64,000 bases of DNA from Epiperipatus broadwayi (lineage: Eukaryota > Onychophora > Udeonychophora > Euonychophora > Peripatidae). This document shows positions 37,394 through 49,272 of the stretch, in pieces (the stretch's first letter is position 1; every line of letters starts with the position of its first letter). A program made the position numbers and the translations under genes. The notes under the pieces are model-generated. The model did not search any database, was not told the DNA's origin, and saw nothing but the letters and a program-made list of their open reading frames with translations. The stretch is from positions 1 to 64,000 of the forward strand of contig JAQFVV010013340.1 in assembly GCA_028023455.1 (NCBI GenBank). Reading direction: 5' to 3'.

Positions 37394-40300
37394 ATCATCA
37401 TCATCATCATTATCAACCAGTATCAATCCACTGCAGTATGAAGGTCTCTCCAAGTTTAATCCATCTTCTCCAATCTTTAGCTTCTCTTCTCCACATCACC
37501 TCTGCACACTTCCATCCATCTCACATGTGGTCTCTTTCTGGGTTTTTTACAATCTCTTGGAATCCAGGTTAAAATTTCAATTGTCCATCTATTATCATCT
37601 CTTCTAACAATACGACCAGCCCAACTCCATTTCAATCTTTTAATTTTTTCAATGAGGTCAGTAACACCTGTTTGTTCTCTTACCCATACATTGCATTTAT
37701 GATCTCTTCTTGTTACTCCCAACATACACCTATCCATACTTCTTTGAGTGGTCTGAAGTCTCTGAATTGCTCTTCTATTAAGTGTCCAAATCTCAGATCC
37801 ATAAGTAAGAACTGGTAAAACACATTTGTTAAAAACCTTCCTTTTCAAACACATAGGCATCTTTACTTTTAGTATCAAGTTATTTCCACCAAAAGCACTC
37901 CAACCAAGTTTAATTCTATGATTAATTTCCTCCATTATGTTTCCATCTGTATTAATAATCTGACCAAGGTATTTGTAACTGTTAACTTCTAATTCATCAT
38001 AATCAATCTTTATTTTCATATTTTGAGCAAATCGATTAAACATTATCTTTAGTCCTACTTTCCTACTTTCACCTGATAATTCCTGCAACATTTCCTGCAG
38101 ATCTGAAGCATTATTTGCAAAAACAACTACATCATCTGTGAAATCTAAATGACTTAAATAATCACCATTTACTTTCACTCCTTTAGTTTCCCATTTTAAT
38201 CCACAAAATACTTCATGCAGCACTGCTGTAAAAAGTTTTGGAGATATGGAGTCACCTTGTCTTACACCTTTCTCAATGTTGACTTTCCCAGTGTCATTAT
38301 GTAATCTAATTGTTGCTGTTGCATTTTTATAAATATTCTTTAAAATATGGCAATATCCTGGATCTATAGCTGGATGATCCACTGCTTTAATCATTGAAAA
38401 AATCTTTATAGAATCAAATGCCTTTTTATAATCTACAAATCCTAAGCATAATCGCAACTCATATTCATTTGCCCTTTCTATAACTTCTCTCAATACCTGG
38501 ATATGATCTACTGTACTAAAACCATTTTTAAATATAGCTTGTTCTCTTTGTTGGTGGAAATCCAATGTTCTTTGTAGACAAGCAGTAATTATCTTGGTAA
38601 AAATTTTATATAAAACTGATAAAAGGCTGATAGGTCTGTAATTTCTAATATCTTTTTTATTACCTTTTTTAAATATTAATATTATTACTGCATTCTTCCA
38701 ATCATCCGGTACATCTTTATCATTTAGACATTTGGTATATAACTTTGCTAATTTTTTTTCTATTTCTTCACCTGCTTCTTTTAATATATCAATTATAATT
38801 CCATCATTACCTGGAGCCTTTCCTTTCTTCATACATTTAATTGCATGTCTCACTTCTTCATTTAAAATTCTGGGCAATTTGGAAGATGTAATAGATATAG
38901 GAGGTTCTGTTCTTTATTACTATATAATTCTTGATAAAAATCTTCTACCAATTTCATGATGCCATCTCTCCTTTTAGTAATAATTCCTTCTTTTTTCTTA
39001 TTGCATCCTATCAATACCAAAGTGTTGTTTTACATTCTTAAGACTTTTATTTTCTTCTACAGCTTTCCTTGCTAGTTCACAGTTATACTTTCTTATATCA
39101 TTTCAACTCTTTTCTGCACCATTTTACAAAATTTGAGATATTCAATTCTTTTTAATGCATCATTTTTGTATATCTTCATATTCCTTCTTTTCTTCATAAA
39201 TTCTCTAGTCTCAGTAGAAATTTTATTGGTCAATTGCTGTTTCTTTCTACCAGCTATCTTTGTTGCAGTTTTCAAAAGTGTATCAGTTATTTTCATATTA
39301 ATTTCATTCAAATCTGAATCATGTTCAAAATCTACTAATACTTGAAACTGATTTGTAAGTTCTAATTTAAATTCATTAGAATGTTTCTGAAGATTAGGAA
39401 TATCAACTGTAAATATTGTTTTTCTTAATAATTTTTGTCTCTCTAGTTTTACATTAACACGTATCTTACACCTTACTAATCGATGATCACTTCCTGTGTT
39501 AAATTTATTAAGAACATTACAATCTTGAAATATGTATTTCCTGTTAGTCAAAATATAATCCAATTCTGCTGTACCTTCAATTGGATGCTTCCATGTCCAT
39601 TTCCTTTTAACATTTTTCTCAAAAAAAGAATTCATAATATAAAGTTTTTCTTTTTCTGCAAACTCCACAAGTCTATGTCCTCTCTCATTTCTATTACCAT
39701 AACCAAAATTACCCACATCACTTTCATCTTTCATTTTTTTACCAATTCTAGCATTAAAGTCTCCCATAACAATTTTAAAATGGTGTTTACTCTGATCAAA
39801 AGCCTTTTGTACATCCATATAAAAATCTTCTACTACTTCATCACTATGAGAACATGTTGGGGCATAAACCTAAATTATCTGCATTTGGTATCTGCTATTA
39901 AGTCGTATAACTAATCTTGCCGCTCTGTCCGATACACCATCAATCTCCACAATATTGTTCTTCCACTTTTTATTTATAATGAATCCTACTCCACTTGTAT
40001 TTCCAATATTTGTGCTTTTATAATAGAGTATATGTCCACTTTTTAAATCAATTGTCTCTTCACCTTTTTTTCTAACTTTGCAAAGTCCAATAATGTCCCA
40101 TTTAATATAAGAGAGTTCTTCTTCTAATTCTTGCAATCTTCCTTCACTTGAAAGTGATCTGCAGTTGTAAGTACCTAAATAAAAAGTCATCAAATGGCAG
40201 CCTGGGTCTGCAATCAGGGGATTCTTAGCACCCTCCACCTTTGGCCACCAACCGCTGCCTTGGTTGGTGACTTTACAGCCTCCTGGGAATAAGGGCCATG

Positions 40301-40558
40301 CTTTATTTTTGTCTGTCATAATTGTATATATGTATTGGAAAAATATTTATCATTTACACAAACATTCATTCTGCCTTATCAGGCACTGAGAAGAAAGACC
40401 ATGGTGTTTCTTGATCTTAAACTCAGAGGTAAAAAGCCAATAAACTCACCATGCTGGCTAATACGTGTTGGTGAGCAGCCCATCCATGTTCGTATACTAT
40501 ATTAATAATCACATAGTAATAACAGCTGCAACGACAAGAATGTATGGAGTGGACATTA
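37394..40558 (-). mobile_element. RTE-clade LINE, copy 1 (near full length, dead)
   Basis: Orientation is minus. The 3' end is an (ATG)n-type tail (ATC repeats on the plus strand, 37394-37411) directly after the coding region, as expected of RTE elements with almost no 3' UTR. The 5' region matches copy 2 up to GGAGTGGACATTA (40558). A further 85 bp of G+C-richer sequence (to about 40645) may be extra 5' UTR missing from copy 2. Length is about 3.2 kb. Copy 2 lies 12 kb away in the same orientation and is close in sequence. Confidence 0.9.
37477..40319 (-). pseudogene. RTE endonuclease-reverse transcriptase pseudogene, copy 1
   Basis: The N-terminal AP endonuclease keeps YNCRSL, LCKVRKKGEE (where copy 2 has CEV), [15 protein letters not shown] and SDHRLV. 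The reverse transcriptase keeps [28 protein letters not shown] and VRQGDSISPKLF, but the catalytic FADD is FTDD. Breaks: TAG replaces the Gln codon of QVYAP (about 39867-39869). One A is missing near 39100, shifting the frame after CKMVQKR. A deletion lies near 38985-39020. A 21-nt in-frame deletion removes seven residues between GLKI and MFNRF. A final deletion near 37510 shifts the last 25 or so residues. The endonuclease Glu-to-Lys and RT Ala-to-Thr changes are further signs that it is inactive. It could be misread as a host gene because databases label such proteins craniofacial development protein 2-like. Confidence 0.9.
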
Positions 40559-40645
40559 GGAATTTGCCCTGCTTGGTTCCTTTAAGGCCTCGAAGAGGAA
40601 TCAAAGGGTCTCCTTTCAGTTAATAGCAAAACTCCTTTCTGCAGC
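40559..40645 (-). other. Possible additional RTE 5' UTR present only in copy 1
   Basis: The segment (TTTGCCCTGCTTGGTTCCTT, then AGGCCTCGAAGAGGAATC) is clearly richer in G+C than the flanking DNA and follows the shared 5' end without a gap. Copy 2 has unrelated sequence after the same point. Either copy 2 is slightly 5'-truncated or copy 1 inserted beside another repeat. Confidence 0.4.
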
Positions 40646-40649
40646 CAAT

Positions 40650-42055
40650 ATAAATAATGTTGTGTATACAAAGTATAGAGTTATTGAAATTAAAATGAGA
40701 AATACATGTTTTGAAATGCATTACATTCATTTAAATAGAAGTATAAAATTATTGAGATTAAAACGGAAAATAAATATTTTAAAATACAGTGTATTTATTT
40801 AAATAAAGGTTATAAATCATCAGAATGAACATGATTTTGTTGCTATGCATGAAAGGTATACGTAATTGAAAGTGATTATTTAGTCAATTAGAGAAAGTTG
40901 CTTTGTTGAGAGCCAAATATAATTAATTTGATTTATTTTATTAATCAATAGTAATATCCTCTCAAAAGTATTTTTTGTGCTAATAATATAACATGTTGTT
41001 TATTTAGTGTCATGTAGATGAAACATGTAGGCAAAGCATGTGTTCGAAGTCAGAATCTTTAAGTTTTGTTGTTAATTTGCTTTGATAATAGGGATAATCC
41101 CAAAATGATGTTCAAAGTTTATTTGATAATTTAAAAATCTGTAAGACAAGTAGTCCTATTGTAAATATCATGTTAAACCAAATTTATAGTAGTGTAATAA
41201 ATGATTTTTATTTATTTAAAATCTTAAAACTGTGTCTTGAGTTATTATTGTATACATTCGTGTTTTCCATTTCCACATCTCGACATTTCATAAATCTATT
41301 ATAAAATAGATATATTATTTTAAAGTTATAATATTAAATCTTCTGGAGTCTGACAATATTGTTTTCTTAATCTAAACATTATAAGGAACATTTGCCACTG
41401 GATAAACGTGTTAGAAGGGTTGCCAAGTTAGTATATTTGTTAGATGATGATATGAGATTAAAATACCCTATTTCTGTCATTATCTTATTATTGAAACACA
41501 ATAAAAATACTTTAGTCAATTTGTTTCATTACATTTTTATCATACTTTAGAATTATAAGTTATGGGCCAATGTATTTATTTAATTCAACTGTGTTTGTTA
41601 AATTCCCTGAGACCTTATTGTTTATTTCTTAATTGGCTTTAAAGTAGATGTTTAGATTATGATATGCCAAGTCATAGAATTGTTTAGGAATATAATTATA
41701 GCAAGCTGATATATGTTGTATTTGGATGAAGGAAGAAATTAAGTTTAAAGTATATTTTAATAGACTGTACCAATAAACATTATGATTTTTTATCACCCAA
41801 TTAATTAATAAAAAGGATTTACATTATATTTAATGTTTTGTAGTATTTCTTCTTTCATTTACTTATAATCATGTATCTTTTGAACTTCCTATAGCCTCCC
41901 ACTGAGCTGCACTGAACATAGACTTAATTGACAAGTCTCAATAATAATTTTGTATTAAATATCTTGTTACATTGTTCTGTTTATTAATAGAACTGGTGCC
42001 TGGGCATTTCGCTCATGTAATGTATATGAGTGGTGTTGGGTGTGTAGGTTATAAT
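40650..42055. other. A+T-rich intergenic sequence, nothing recognised
   Basis: No coding structure. Near 41995-42060 a slightly G+C-richer tail (TGGTGCCTGGGCATTTCGCT and a small hairpin CTCATGTAATGTATATGAG) precedes an (AT)n tract, in the manner of other (AT)n-linked repeats here. Confidence 0.4.
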
Positions 42056-42063
42056 ATAGATCG

Positions 42064-42064
42064 G

Positions 42065-42112
<48 letters not shown>
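42064..42112. repeat. (AT)n microsatellite
   Basis: Dinucleotide run of about 48 bp. Confidence 0.95.
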
Positions 42113-42114
<2 letters not shown>

Positions 42115-43485
42115 CTTATAATTAAATATTAATAAATACAGTATCCAAATATATGTAAAATACCACTTTATAATATATTACTATGAAAAAACTAAGATTA
42201 GTTTATCTAATACATTCATAAACAGAATTTTTGTCAATATAAAAAAATAACTAAATTTAATCCTCAATATAATTCTATTATATTGCTATGAAAGTAGTTC
42301 TGATTGTGATTAATGTTCATCGAAAAATTGTAAAGTATAGAAACTATATAAAAAATAGCAAATATTATTGTAAGATTATATTCTTGCTAAAATGATTATT
42401 GTAAATATTTATGTTTTTATTTATTTTTTGTATTAAATTTAAAAACAATAAATATTATAAAAGTAAAATAAAGACTAAAATGTACTAAAAACTTATTTAA
42501 GAAAAAGTATGTGTGTGGATTTTGCTTTATTGAATAGTTCATTAACATCCACTCTTATAGGTACATTTTAATAGGAGATAAAAAATATAGAATAGTAAAA
42601 ACTTAAACTATTACAGATGAGTTTTTCTATAACTACACAAACTCATCCATGATGAATATGTTCCATATATCACATAATGGACCTTTAATTTATATTTTTT
42701 TATATTGGACACTACCATTTAATTTTGGTTGTAAACATCTTGAAAGATTTCAGCAGCTTGTCTAATTATAACTCTTTCTCATACTCATTTTTCAACACAT
42801 TTTGTCAAAGACATGTATTTTTGTTACAGTTGATTGAATTGTCTTTGAGAGAAACTGTGTAATATTAATTAGGTTTTGTATATTCCTAAAATTCATAGTT
42901 GAGTTCAATGTCAAAGGCTTTGTCTCTGAAGTCTGTTAGTATTTATCTCATTAGCTTCTCCTAATCCAATAAAGAACTGTTTTTATAATATCACATTTAA
43001 AACCATATACTTCATGTTGAAAAATATACTGAATGGTAGTATGTTGTCATATATTTCAAAATTAATAAAGCATGTGCTTTTTTTTTCTTTTATATCATTA
43101 TGTTACATCAATAGAAATTTCAAGCTTTTTTTTTCTAAACATTAAATTGAATAGAAAATGTTCTACATATCAGTATTTAGTTGCAGTAGTAATCTCATTT
43201 GAGAAGAAATAATCTTATTTTTAATGTGATAATTGAATTAGCAGGATGTTGTATTTATTGTTATTCTTCAACAACCAAACAAGACTACTGAGTAAATAAA
43301 ATTCATTTGCTTCACAATGTTACATTAATAAGTAATCAAGCTGAAAATTAGTGAAAAATGTCTTCCCTCAAAGGATTTAAGCTATTTTTATGTTATGATT
43401 ATTACTATAAAGTACATTCTGTAAACAATATTTTGAATTGTCAAAAATAAGTAGTCATAAGTTCAGTGTGTATCTCAGGAGTTCT
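42115..43485. other. A+T-rich intergenic sequence, nothing recognised
   Basis: No open frame, repeat or RNA feature could be supported. Confidence 0.4.
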
Positions 43486-43489
43486 ATTA

Positions 43490-43655
43490 CAGGCTAGGCT
43501 CCTCACAGATGAAGGCCAAAAGCTACAAACTAGTCTGAAGATATTGAATATTTAGGCACTAAATTGGAATTTTGTTGCACTAACCTTCTAGATTTTGTTG
43601 ATTACTGTGTTTTGCACTATGTGGCAATATTTTATGGAGAAATTTGATACTGTGA
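43490..43655 (+). repeat. Dispersed copy of the 33-kb tandem-array unit with a damaged hammerhead
   Basis: Plus strand: GGCTCCTCA, CAGATGA (first box, U4 to A, 43506-43512), AGGCCAAAAGCTA, CAAAC, TAGTCTGAAGATATTG, then TAGGCACTAAATTGGAATTT and ACCTTCTAGATTTTGTTGAT. The order is that of the reverse-complemented tandem unit. Stem I TCCTCA / TGAAGA still pairs at five of six positions. The second box has lost its G (CAAA). Confidence 0.65.
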
Positions 43656-43659
43656 AATC

Positions 43660-44150
43660 AAAGAGTTGAAAATTTTCATTTTTAGTTCTACTTAGTTTTT
43701 GTCACTTCAGATTAAAATTTTTCCTAACAAAATATATATCTTTATGCCTGGTTCATTAGATTTCCAATACCTATTTCCAAAGCCTGTATTAAAGAAGTCA
43801 AGAATACACTTGGAGTTTGTCTTTAATATTTTTAACATCTGTTCTGTTTGCTTTAAATGTGTAATACTTTTCATTAATAGCACTAATATTTTCTCTTATC
43901 TTATCATGTAGAAGCTATTTAGTATAAATAAATTTTAGTCATTAACAAACATATTTTAAACATTGCCTCATTTTTTTTTAATTAACTGTGTCAAATAAAA
44001 GCAATATAGAAATCACAACTTTGTTTTTAGTGTTTCTGGCATTTTTCTGAAAAAAAAAAACATGCCTATAATGCTTTCAGTTTCTCTAAAACTGCATTCA
44101 TTTCCTATGACTATTTACTTATAAGGAACAAATTATTTTAATATGATTTT
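43660..44150. other. A+T-rich spacer
   Basis: A 70-codon open frame at 43699-43911 has hydrophobic, composition-driven content. Not recognised. Confidence 0.3.
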
Positions 44151-44159
44151 GATATAATG

Positions 44160-44780
44160 CTTGATGGTGTTGTTTCTTTGCAAAATCACATAAAATGTAA
44201 CATTACTGGGACCAACATTAATTTTACTACGTATTTTAATTCTTTTTTATCTTCTTTTTTTTTTGTGCTGTTGTTCGATTATTTTTTGGTTCAACATTTT
44301 TTTTTTAATAAACATTGTCAACTTTTTTTTTTAATTATTATTGGTTGTTTTTTTTTTTTTTGGATATTGTCACGATTAATTTTTGGTTAAACTTTTTGTT
44401 TATAAACATTGACAATCTTTTTTTTACTTTTTTTATAATACAGACACACACATATAATGTAACACTTCATGGCTTGTTTTAATGTGATAAAGTAGTTTAA
44501 TTGTTTTGGGGCTTTTTTATGAATGTTGTTATGATTAATTTTTGGTTCAACTTGCTTTTTATAAACATTGTCAATCTTTTTTTACTTTTTTTTATAATGC
44601 AGACACACGCATAAAATGTAACATTACAGGGCCTGCTTTAATTTGATAAAGTAGTTTAATTTTTTTTGGTCTTTTTTTTTAATGTTGTTATGGATAATTT
44701 TTGGTTCAACTTTTTTTTATACATAAACATTGTCAACCTTTTTTTTTAAAAAAAAATCCAGACATGCACACACCTATAAA
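44160..44780. repeat. Tandem array, period about 160 bp, 3-4 units
   Basis: GATTAATTTTTGGTTNAACTT recurs at 44374, 44533 and 44693 (GATAATTTTT form), with a partial unit at 44277. Each unit contains TATAAACATTGTCAA, a poly-T block, ACAGACACACNCATANAATG and AAAGTAGTTTAATT. Confidence 0.85.
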
Positions 44781-45104
44781 CAGAAAAAAAGCAAATAAAA
44801 ACTGTTTTGCTTTTTGAAAATTGTTTTGCTTTTTTATTAATCAATTTGCTTTTTTATTAATCAAAACAAAAAGTCAACTGTTTTTTGTCTTACATTAGTT
44901 TATCTTTTTAATCATTATTTGATATGAATCCTTTAATCGTTAAGAAAAAATAATGTTTTTCATAACACAAACACACACACATCTAAACACAAAAGCAGCA
45001 ATAAAATGTATTTCTTTTATTATTAATAATCAAAATATGAAATAAATTTCAAGTGAAATCAGAACAACAACACAAAAAAAAAGGCAAAAAAAAAACATTT
45101 TTAC

Positions 45105-45310
45105 AAGTTTCTAAAGAAACTGCTGCTGTGGATTGGGTCTCACAGATATCTCTTTTCTCGAACTGTCAAACCAACTCCTATTCTTAACAGAACACCTTTG
45201 ATCATGTGAACATGATGAACATCTGAACTGACTTGTATTTGTATTATAAACTTTCATTGATGATCTACAAATGCAAGTCTTCTCATTTATTAGAACATTT
45301 TTCGCTTACA
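45105..45310 (-). pseudogene. Possible Merlin/ISXO2-type transposase fragment
   Basis: The minus strand is open for about 65 codons between a TAA near 45310 and a TAG near 45108. It reads KTCICRSSMKVYN, then SQFRCSSCSHDQRCSVKNRS, then WFDSSRKEISVR. The spacing FRC..C....S.+..SWF..S resembles the segment after the zinc ribbon of ISXO2/IS1595-like transposases, which in animals occur as Merlin elements. No DDE core follows. More fragments may lie in 45360-45580 on the same strand, but frames are broken. This rests on a short motif match from memory. Confidence 0.35.
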
Positions 45311-45619
45311 GAAATGCTACAGCTTCGAATTCTGTTGATGGCAAATCTTTCAAGCAGATGATTTGTTGTTTTTTTTTGTTTTTTTGTTTTTTGTGCTAAA
45401 ATACGCCATTTTGTTTGTCTCAACAAGATGTTACTTAATGCATGACCTTCTCAGAATTCAGTTTGTTCCTACATTTGGACTACTTTTGTCACCTTCAAAT
45501 TTGTCTCCAGGACGAATTGAACTTTGTGACAATTGCATTTTAGTCAAATTACATGACTTCCATTTAGCAAAAAAAAAAAATCATTTCAAAGTAAAAATTT
45601 AAAACAGTTGACATATACA

Positions 45620-46555
45620 CACTCTCACATAAGATGAGAGAAAAATTTTGTGTGAGAAATCACATAAAGTTTCTCATGAAGAACAAAGCAGGTCATAATA
45701 TTTATGTACAATATCTAATAACAATGTACAAGGTGTATTAGATGTAACATATGTCTTGTGGCCACTTAAATGACATTATTATGTGATTTTACATATAAAT
45801 AACACCATCAAACAGCATGCTTATATTTCTTATAAATTTTTAATTAAATCAATTTAAACTTTTTAAATGACTTTATTTTAATTTAAAACTCTGTAATTGT
45901 TCTAAGCTTAGCCAAGTATATCATTATGACTGCATTATTTTCAATTTAAAATAGTTAAGATTTTTTTTAAACTTCACTAAGTTGGATAGTTTATCCAAAT
46001 CCAAAAGAGAGACCATAGAATCAATTATTTAAAAATGATTAAACTATCCTATCAACCATAAGTATTATCAATATCATTAAAAAATAAAATATCCATGAAT
46101 ATAATAAGATTGTGATCCAGTTTTTTCAATCCACTTGTTATTTTTAATGTCACAAAAATAATATTGTATTTTACCTTTATTCCATTTTTTTAACCTTTTT
46201 TATAAGTCACATAAAATCTGCATTAAAGTCTTTATTTTTTTTATAACTTCCATATTTAATTTATTATTCTGCAAACCATAAAATGATACATTTCTTTTTA
46301 AATGATACTAATATAAGAATTATTGACAAAAACCATGAGACTTAGTAACATAAGGACCTTAAAAATTCAAATTGTCAAATTTAGTGTTTAATAGCTCTGA
46401 AGAGTTACCACATGTAGTAAGTAATTTTAAACAATGTGCATGAAATTTTATGTTACTTTGTATATACAAATTAAAAAGTGTATGAAACACTTGAATGAGA
46501 AGCTATAAAAATTTCAAAAAGTATTATACACTAAGCACTTTTGAGGCCATTTGCC
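45620..46555. other. A+T-rich intergenic sequence, nothing recognised
   Basis: No features supported. Confidence 0.4.
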
Positions 46556-46559
46556 TCAT

Positions 46560-46775
46560 ATCCATAGCGATAATGTAAATAAATCAAAATATTTTATATA
46601 GCATGATGTTTATAAACTGTAATATTTAAACAGCATTAAGCTGTTGCACATGTGCTTTGCAGATTTTAACTATAAATGACAGAATACTAACACTTCAAAC
46701 ACTTTATCATGTGTTTGAAGTGTTAGTATTCAGTCATTTATAGTTAAAACCTGCAAAGCGCATGTGTTATTTTGT
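46560..46775. repeat. Small inverted-repeat element related to the 12.9-13.65 kb palindrome
   Basis: Arms 46645-46703 and 46709-46768 are near-perfect reverse complements: GCACATGTGCTTTGCAGATT with CTGCAAAGCGCATGTG, and AATACTAACACTTCAAACAC with GTGTTTGAAGTGTTAGTATT. The left shoulder (AATATTTTATATAGCATGAT, then TTTATAAACTGTAATA) resembles the shoulder of the palindrome near 12905. It is a MITE-like foldback. Confidence 0.8.
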
Positions 46776-46789
46776 ATGAAAAATTATGC

Positions 46790-49190
46790 ACTTTTGATAG
46801 AAATATTAATTGGATCTTATGCTTTTCATCTTCAGTCTTCCAATAATCTATATTTGTTTATTAATTGAGTGGTATTTTTGTTTGCATTTTTATTCATAAC
46901 AATATCATAACTCATTACATGTCATTGTTTTAAACACATATGCATTCCATATGTAGTAAAGATTTATCTAGTATATTTGATACTAGTGCATCATATGAAC
47001 ATACTGAGTTTTTATTTCTGATAACTTTACTCAATGTTTGTTTTTTTACTAATGTATGCACTAAAATGTTAAATAAGAAACATAATTTTATTGATATTGT
47101 TTAAATAACATATCAAATAACATTATTTAAACTCTTAAACTACTAATAGTTTGATTGTGTAAATTCAAATGATGTGTTTGTCTCAAATTTTTATTAACAT
47201 AAAGATTTATTATCATAAAAAAATTACATTGTGTTTAGGGTAAAAATGTTTCTAAATAAACTTGGTTGAGAATGCACTGATTAAGATGCTACTTATAGCA
47301 ATTGCAAGAATAAAAATAGCAAATTAAATTTTGCAGAAAAGTTAACAGAGTTCAACCATCTTTCATTTATTAATATGTCTTTCGAAAAATCCTGATGCCA
47401 TCTATCTATTCAAATACATTTTCTCTATTTGAAAAAAAAAACAACAACAGTAAGAATCACTATGTTAAGCATTGATAGTTCACTAGAAGATTTGTTGCTC
47501 ACTATAATTTCTTAAGGAGTTGACAAACCAATTTTTATACTTTATACACCTTAATTTAGAAACAAAGTAAAATTAAGATTAATATATTTTTGTTGCTATG
47601 ACTACATCATTACATTACTGATTTTACAATTATTTCTATTAGTTAATGAGTATTCTACCATGCAGAGACATCTAGTCAAATGTTATTAGATAAACTGCTT
47701 TTATGAGATCATCTCTAGATCTCTTTCATGTAGTTAAGCATTGTTTAAAAGATGCTAGTATTCATAATTATATACTTTTAATCTTTGTAAAAATATTGTT
47801 GTATTTCAAAATTTGAATGAGATATAAAATATATTATACATTTAATACTACACTGCAACAAATTTATGGAACCACTATCTGGCATATTTAAGACTAACAT
47901 GAATCATAAAAATAAAAACAGAAATTTAATTTAAAAATTTAATACATTTTATTTCCATCAAATTAGATAAAGTAAAAGAAATTTATAAAGAATTTTAAAA
48001 TTTAATATTATTTATATGCTCAAACATAGAAAAAAAAAATTAAAGATGGCATTTGGTTTATTAGAACAAAATTTATTAAATTAAAAAAGTTCTAACTTTC
48101 TAAAAAAATTATATAAGTAAAAGAATTTTGTTATAAAAAATATTTATAATATGTCTTGAATAAAACTGATATCTGACACATTATGTTAATGACACTAATA
48201 ATTTTGCTTTATTTTAAGTATTTTTTCCCTCACTTCAAATTACTATTAAATAAACCCAATGTTTTAAACATATTTATTTGAAAGCATTGATACTCTTAAA
48301 TTGTATTTTTTTTTTCAATATCTGTTGCTTTCTAACAAACACATTTCTCAAATTTGTAAATATGATTTTTTTTACTCTGCATGATGTAACAGTGATAAAT
48401 TAATGGATCCTAGAGTCTAAGGTCCATGGTTCATGATTCAACTTCATCACTTCTAACATTTGATTTCTTATAAACTCTTAAGAAACAGGCTGCTTGATTA
48501 TTTTGATCTTCATTTATGTTACTGATAATCCATGGTAGCATTGTTCATTTGTTTCATAAATAAAATCTAGAAATCTCTAACTTACTTATATATAATCAAA
48601 TATGAAACATGGATGTTTAATTACTGACCAAGTACTTGATTTTTTTTTATAATCTCTGTACACTTTTCTAACAACATCCAATGATTTAATAAGATTTTTG
48701 GATTTTGGTAAACAAATATTGTTTACAAGAAGCACTCCTAGATTTGTTCTAATATGAAATTGCAATCTATATTCTTGAAGGATGGAGCTTTGAAAATTGT
48801 TGCATAACTTTATTAAACTTATCATAGCTAAAAACAATTGTCAGTATTCTATTAATATTTATTTAAGATATACAGCAAGTAGACTCTAATCATCTCATCT
48901 TAAATTCTATCTTAGAACATGTTAACTTTCAATATAGCAATGTGGTTTCCAAAAGAAAATTATAATGGCTATGAAATAAATAAATTCATGTCAACAAATC
49001 CTCATGTAATGGTGAATGTTCTTGTTGAAATAACTCACAAATCAAAAGTTGTCTCCACCATCTAAATGAATGGAAATATCCTATTTGTTTGACAGCAAAA
49101 AGTATGTGCATGCTATTTAAATTTGTCCATTCTAAAATTTGATACTCTGCTTAATTCTCATTATCACATATCCATAAATTCTACTACAGA
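46790..49190. other. A+T-rich intergenic sequence
   Basis: An 83-codon open frame on the minus strand (48586-48837, with NNICLPKSKNLIKSLDVVRK) has fairly normal composition but no recognised domain and no support from context. Otherwise nothing is seen. Confidence 0.35.
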
Positions 49191-49196
49191 AATTGG

Positions 49197-49198
<2 letters not shown>

Positions 49199-49258
<60 letters not shown>
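49199..49258. repeat. (AT)n microsatellite at the 3' tail of RTE copy 2
   Basis: About 29 units directly continue the TGATGATGAATGAT tail of the element. Either the element inserted into (AT)n or the tail expanded. Confidence 0.95.
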
Positions 49259-49259
<1 letters not shown>

Positions 49260-49272
49260 TTCATCATCATTA

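Noticed and set aside
37477-40319. Host gene similar to craniofacial development protein 2
   Set aside because: That database label is commonly applied to RTE endonuclease-RT fragments; the domain order, tail and two copies show a LINE.
43699-43911. 70-codon open frame as a gene
   Set aside because: Amino-acid content follows base composition and there is no supporting context.
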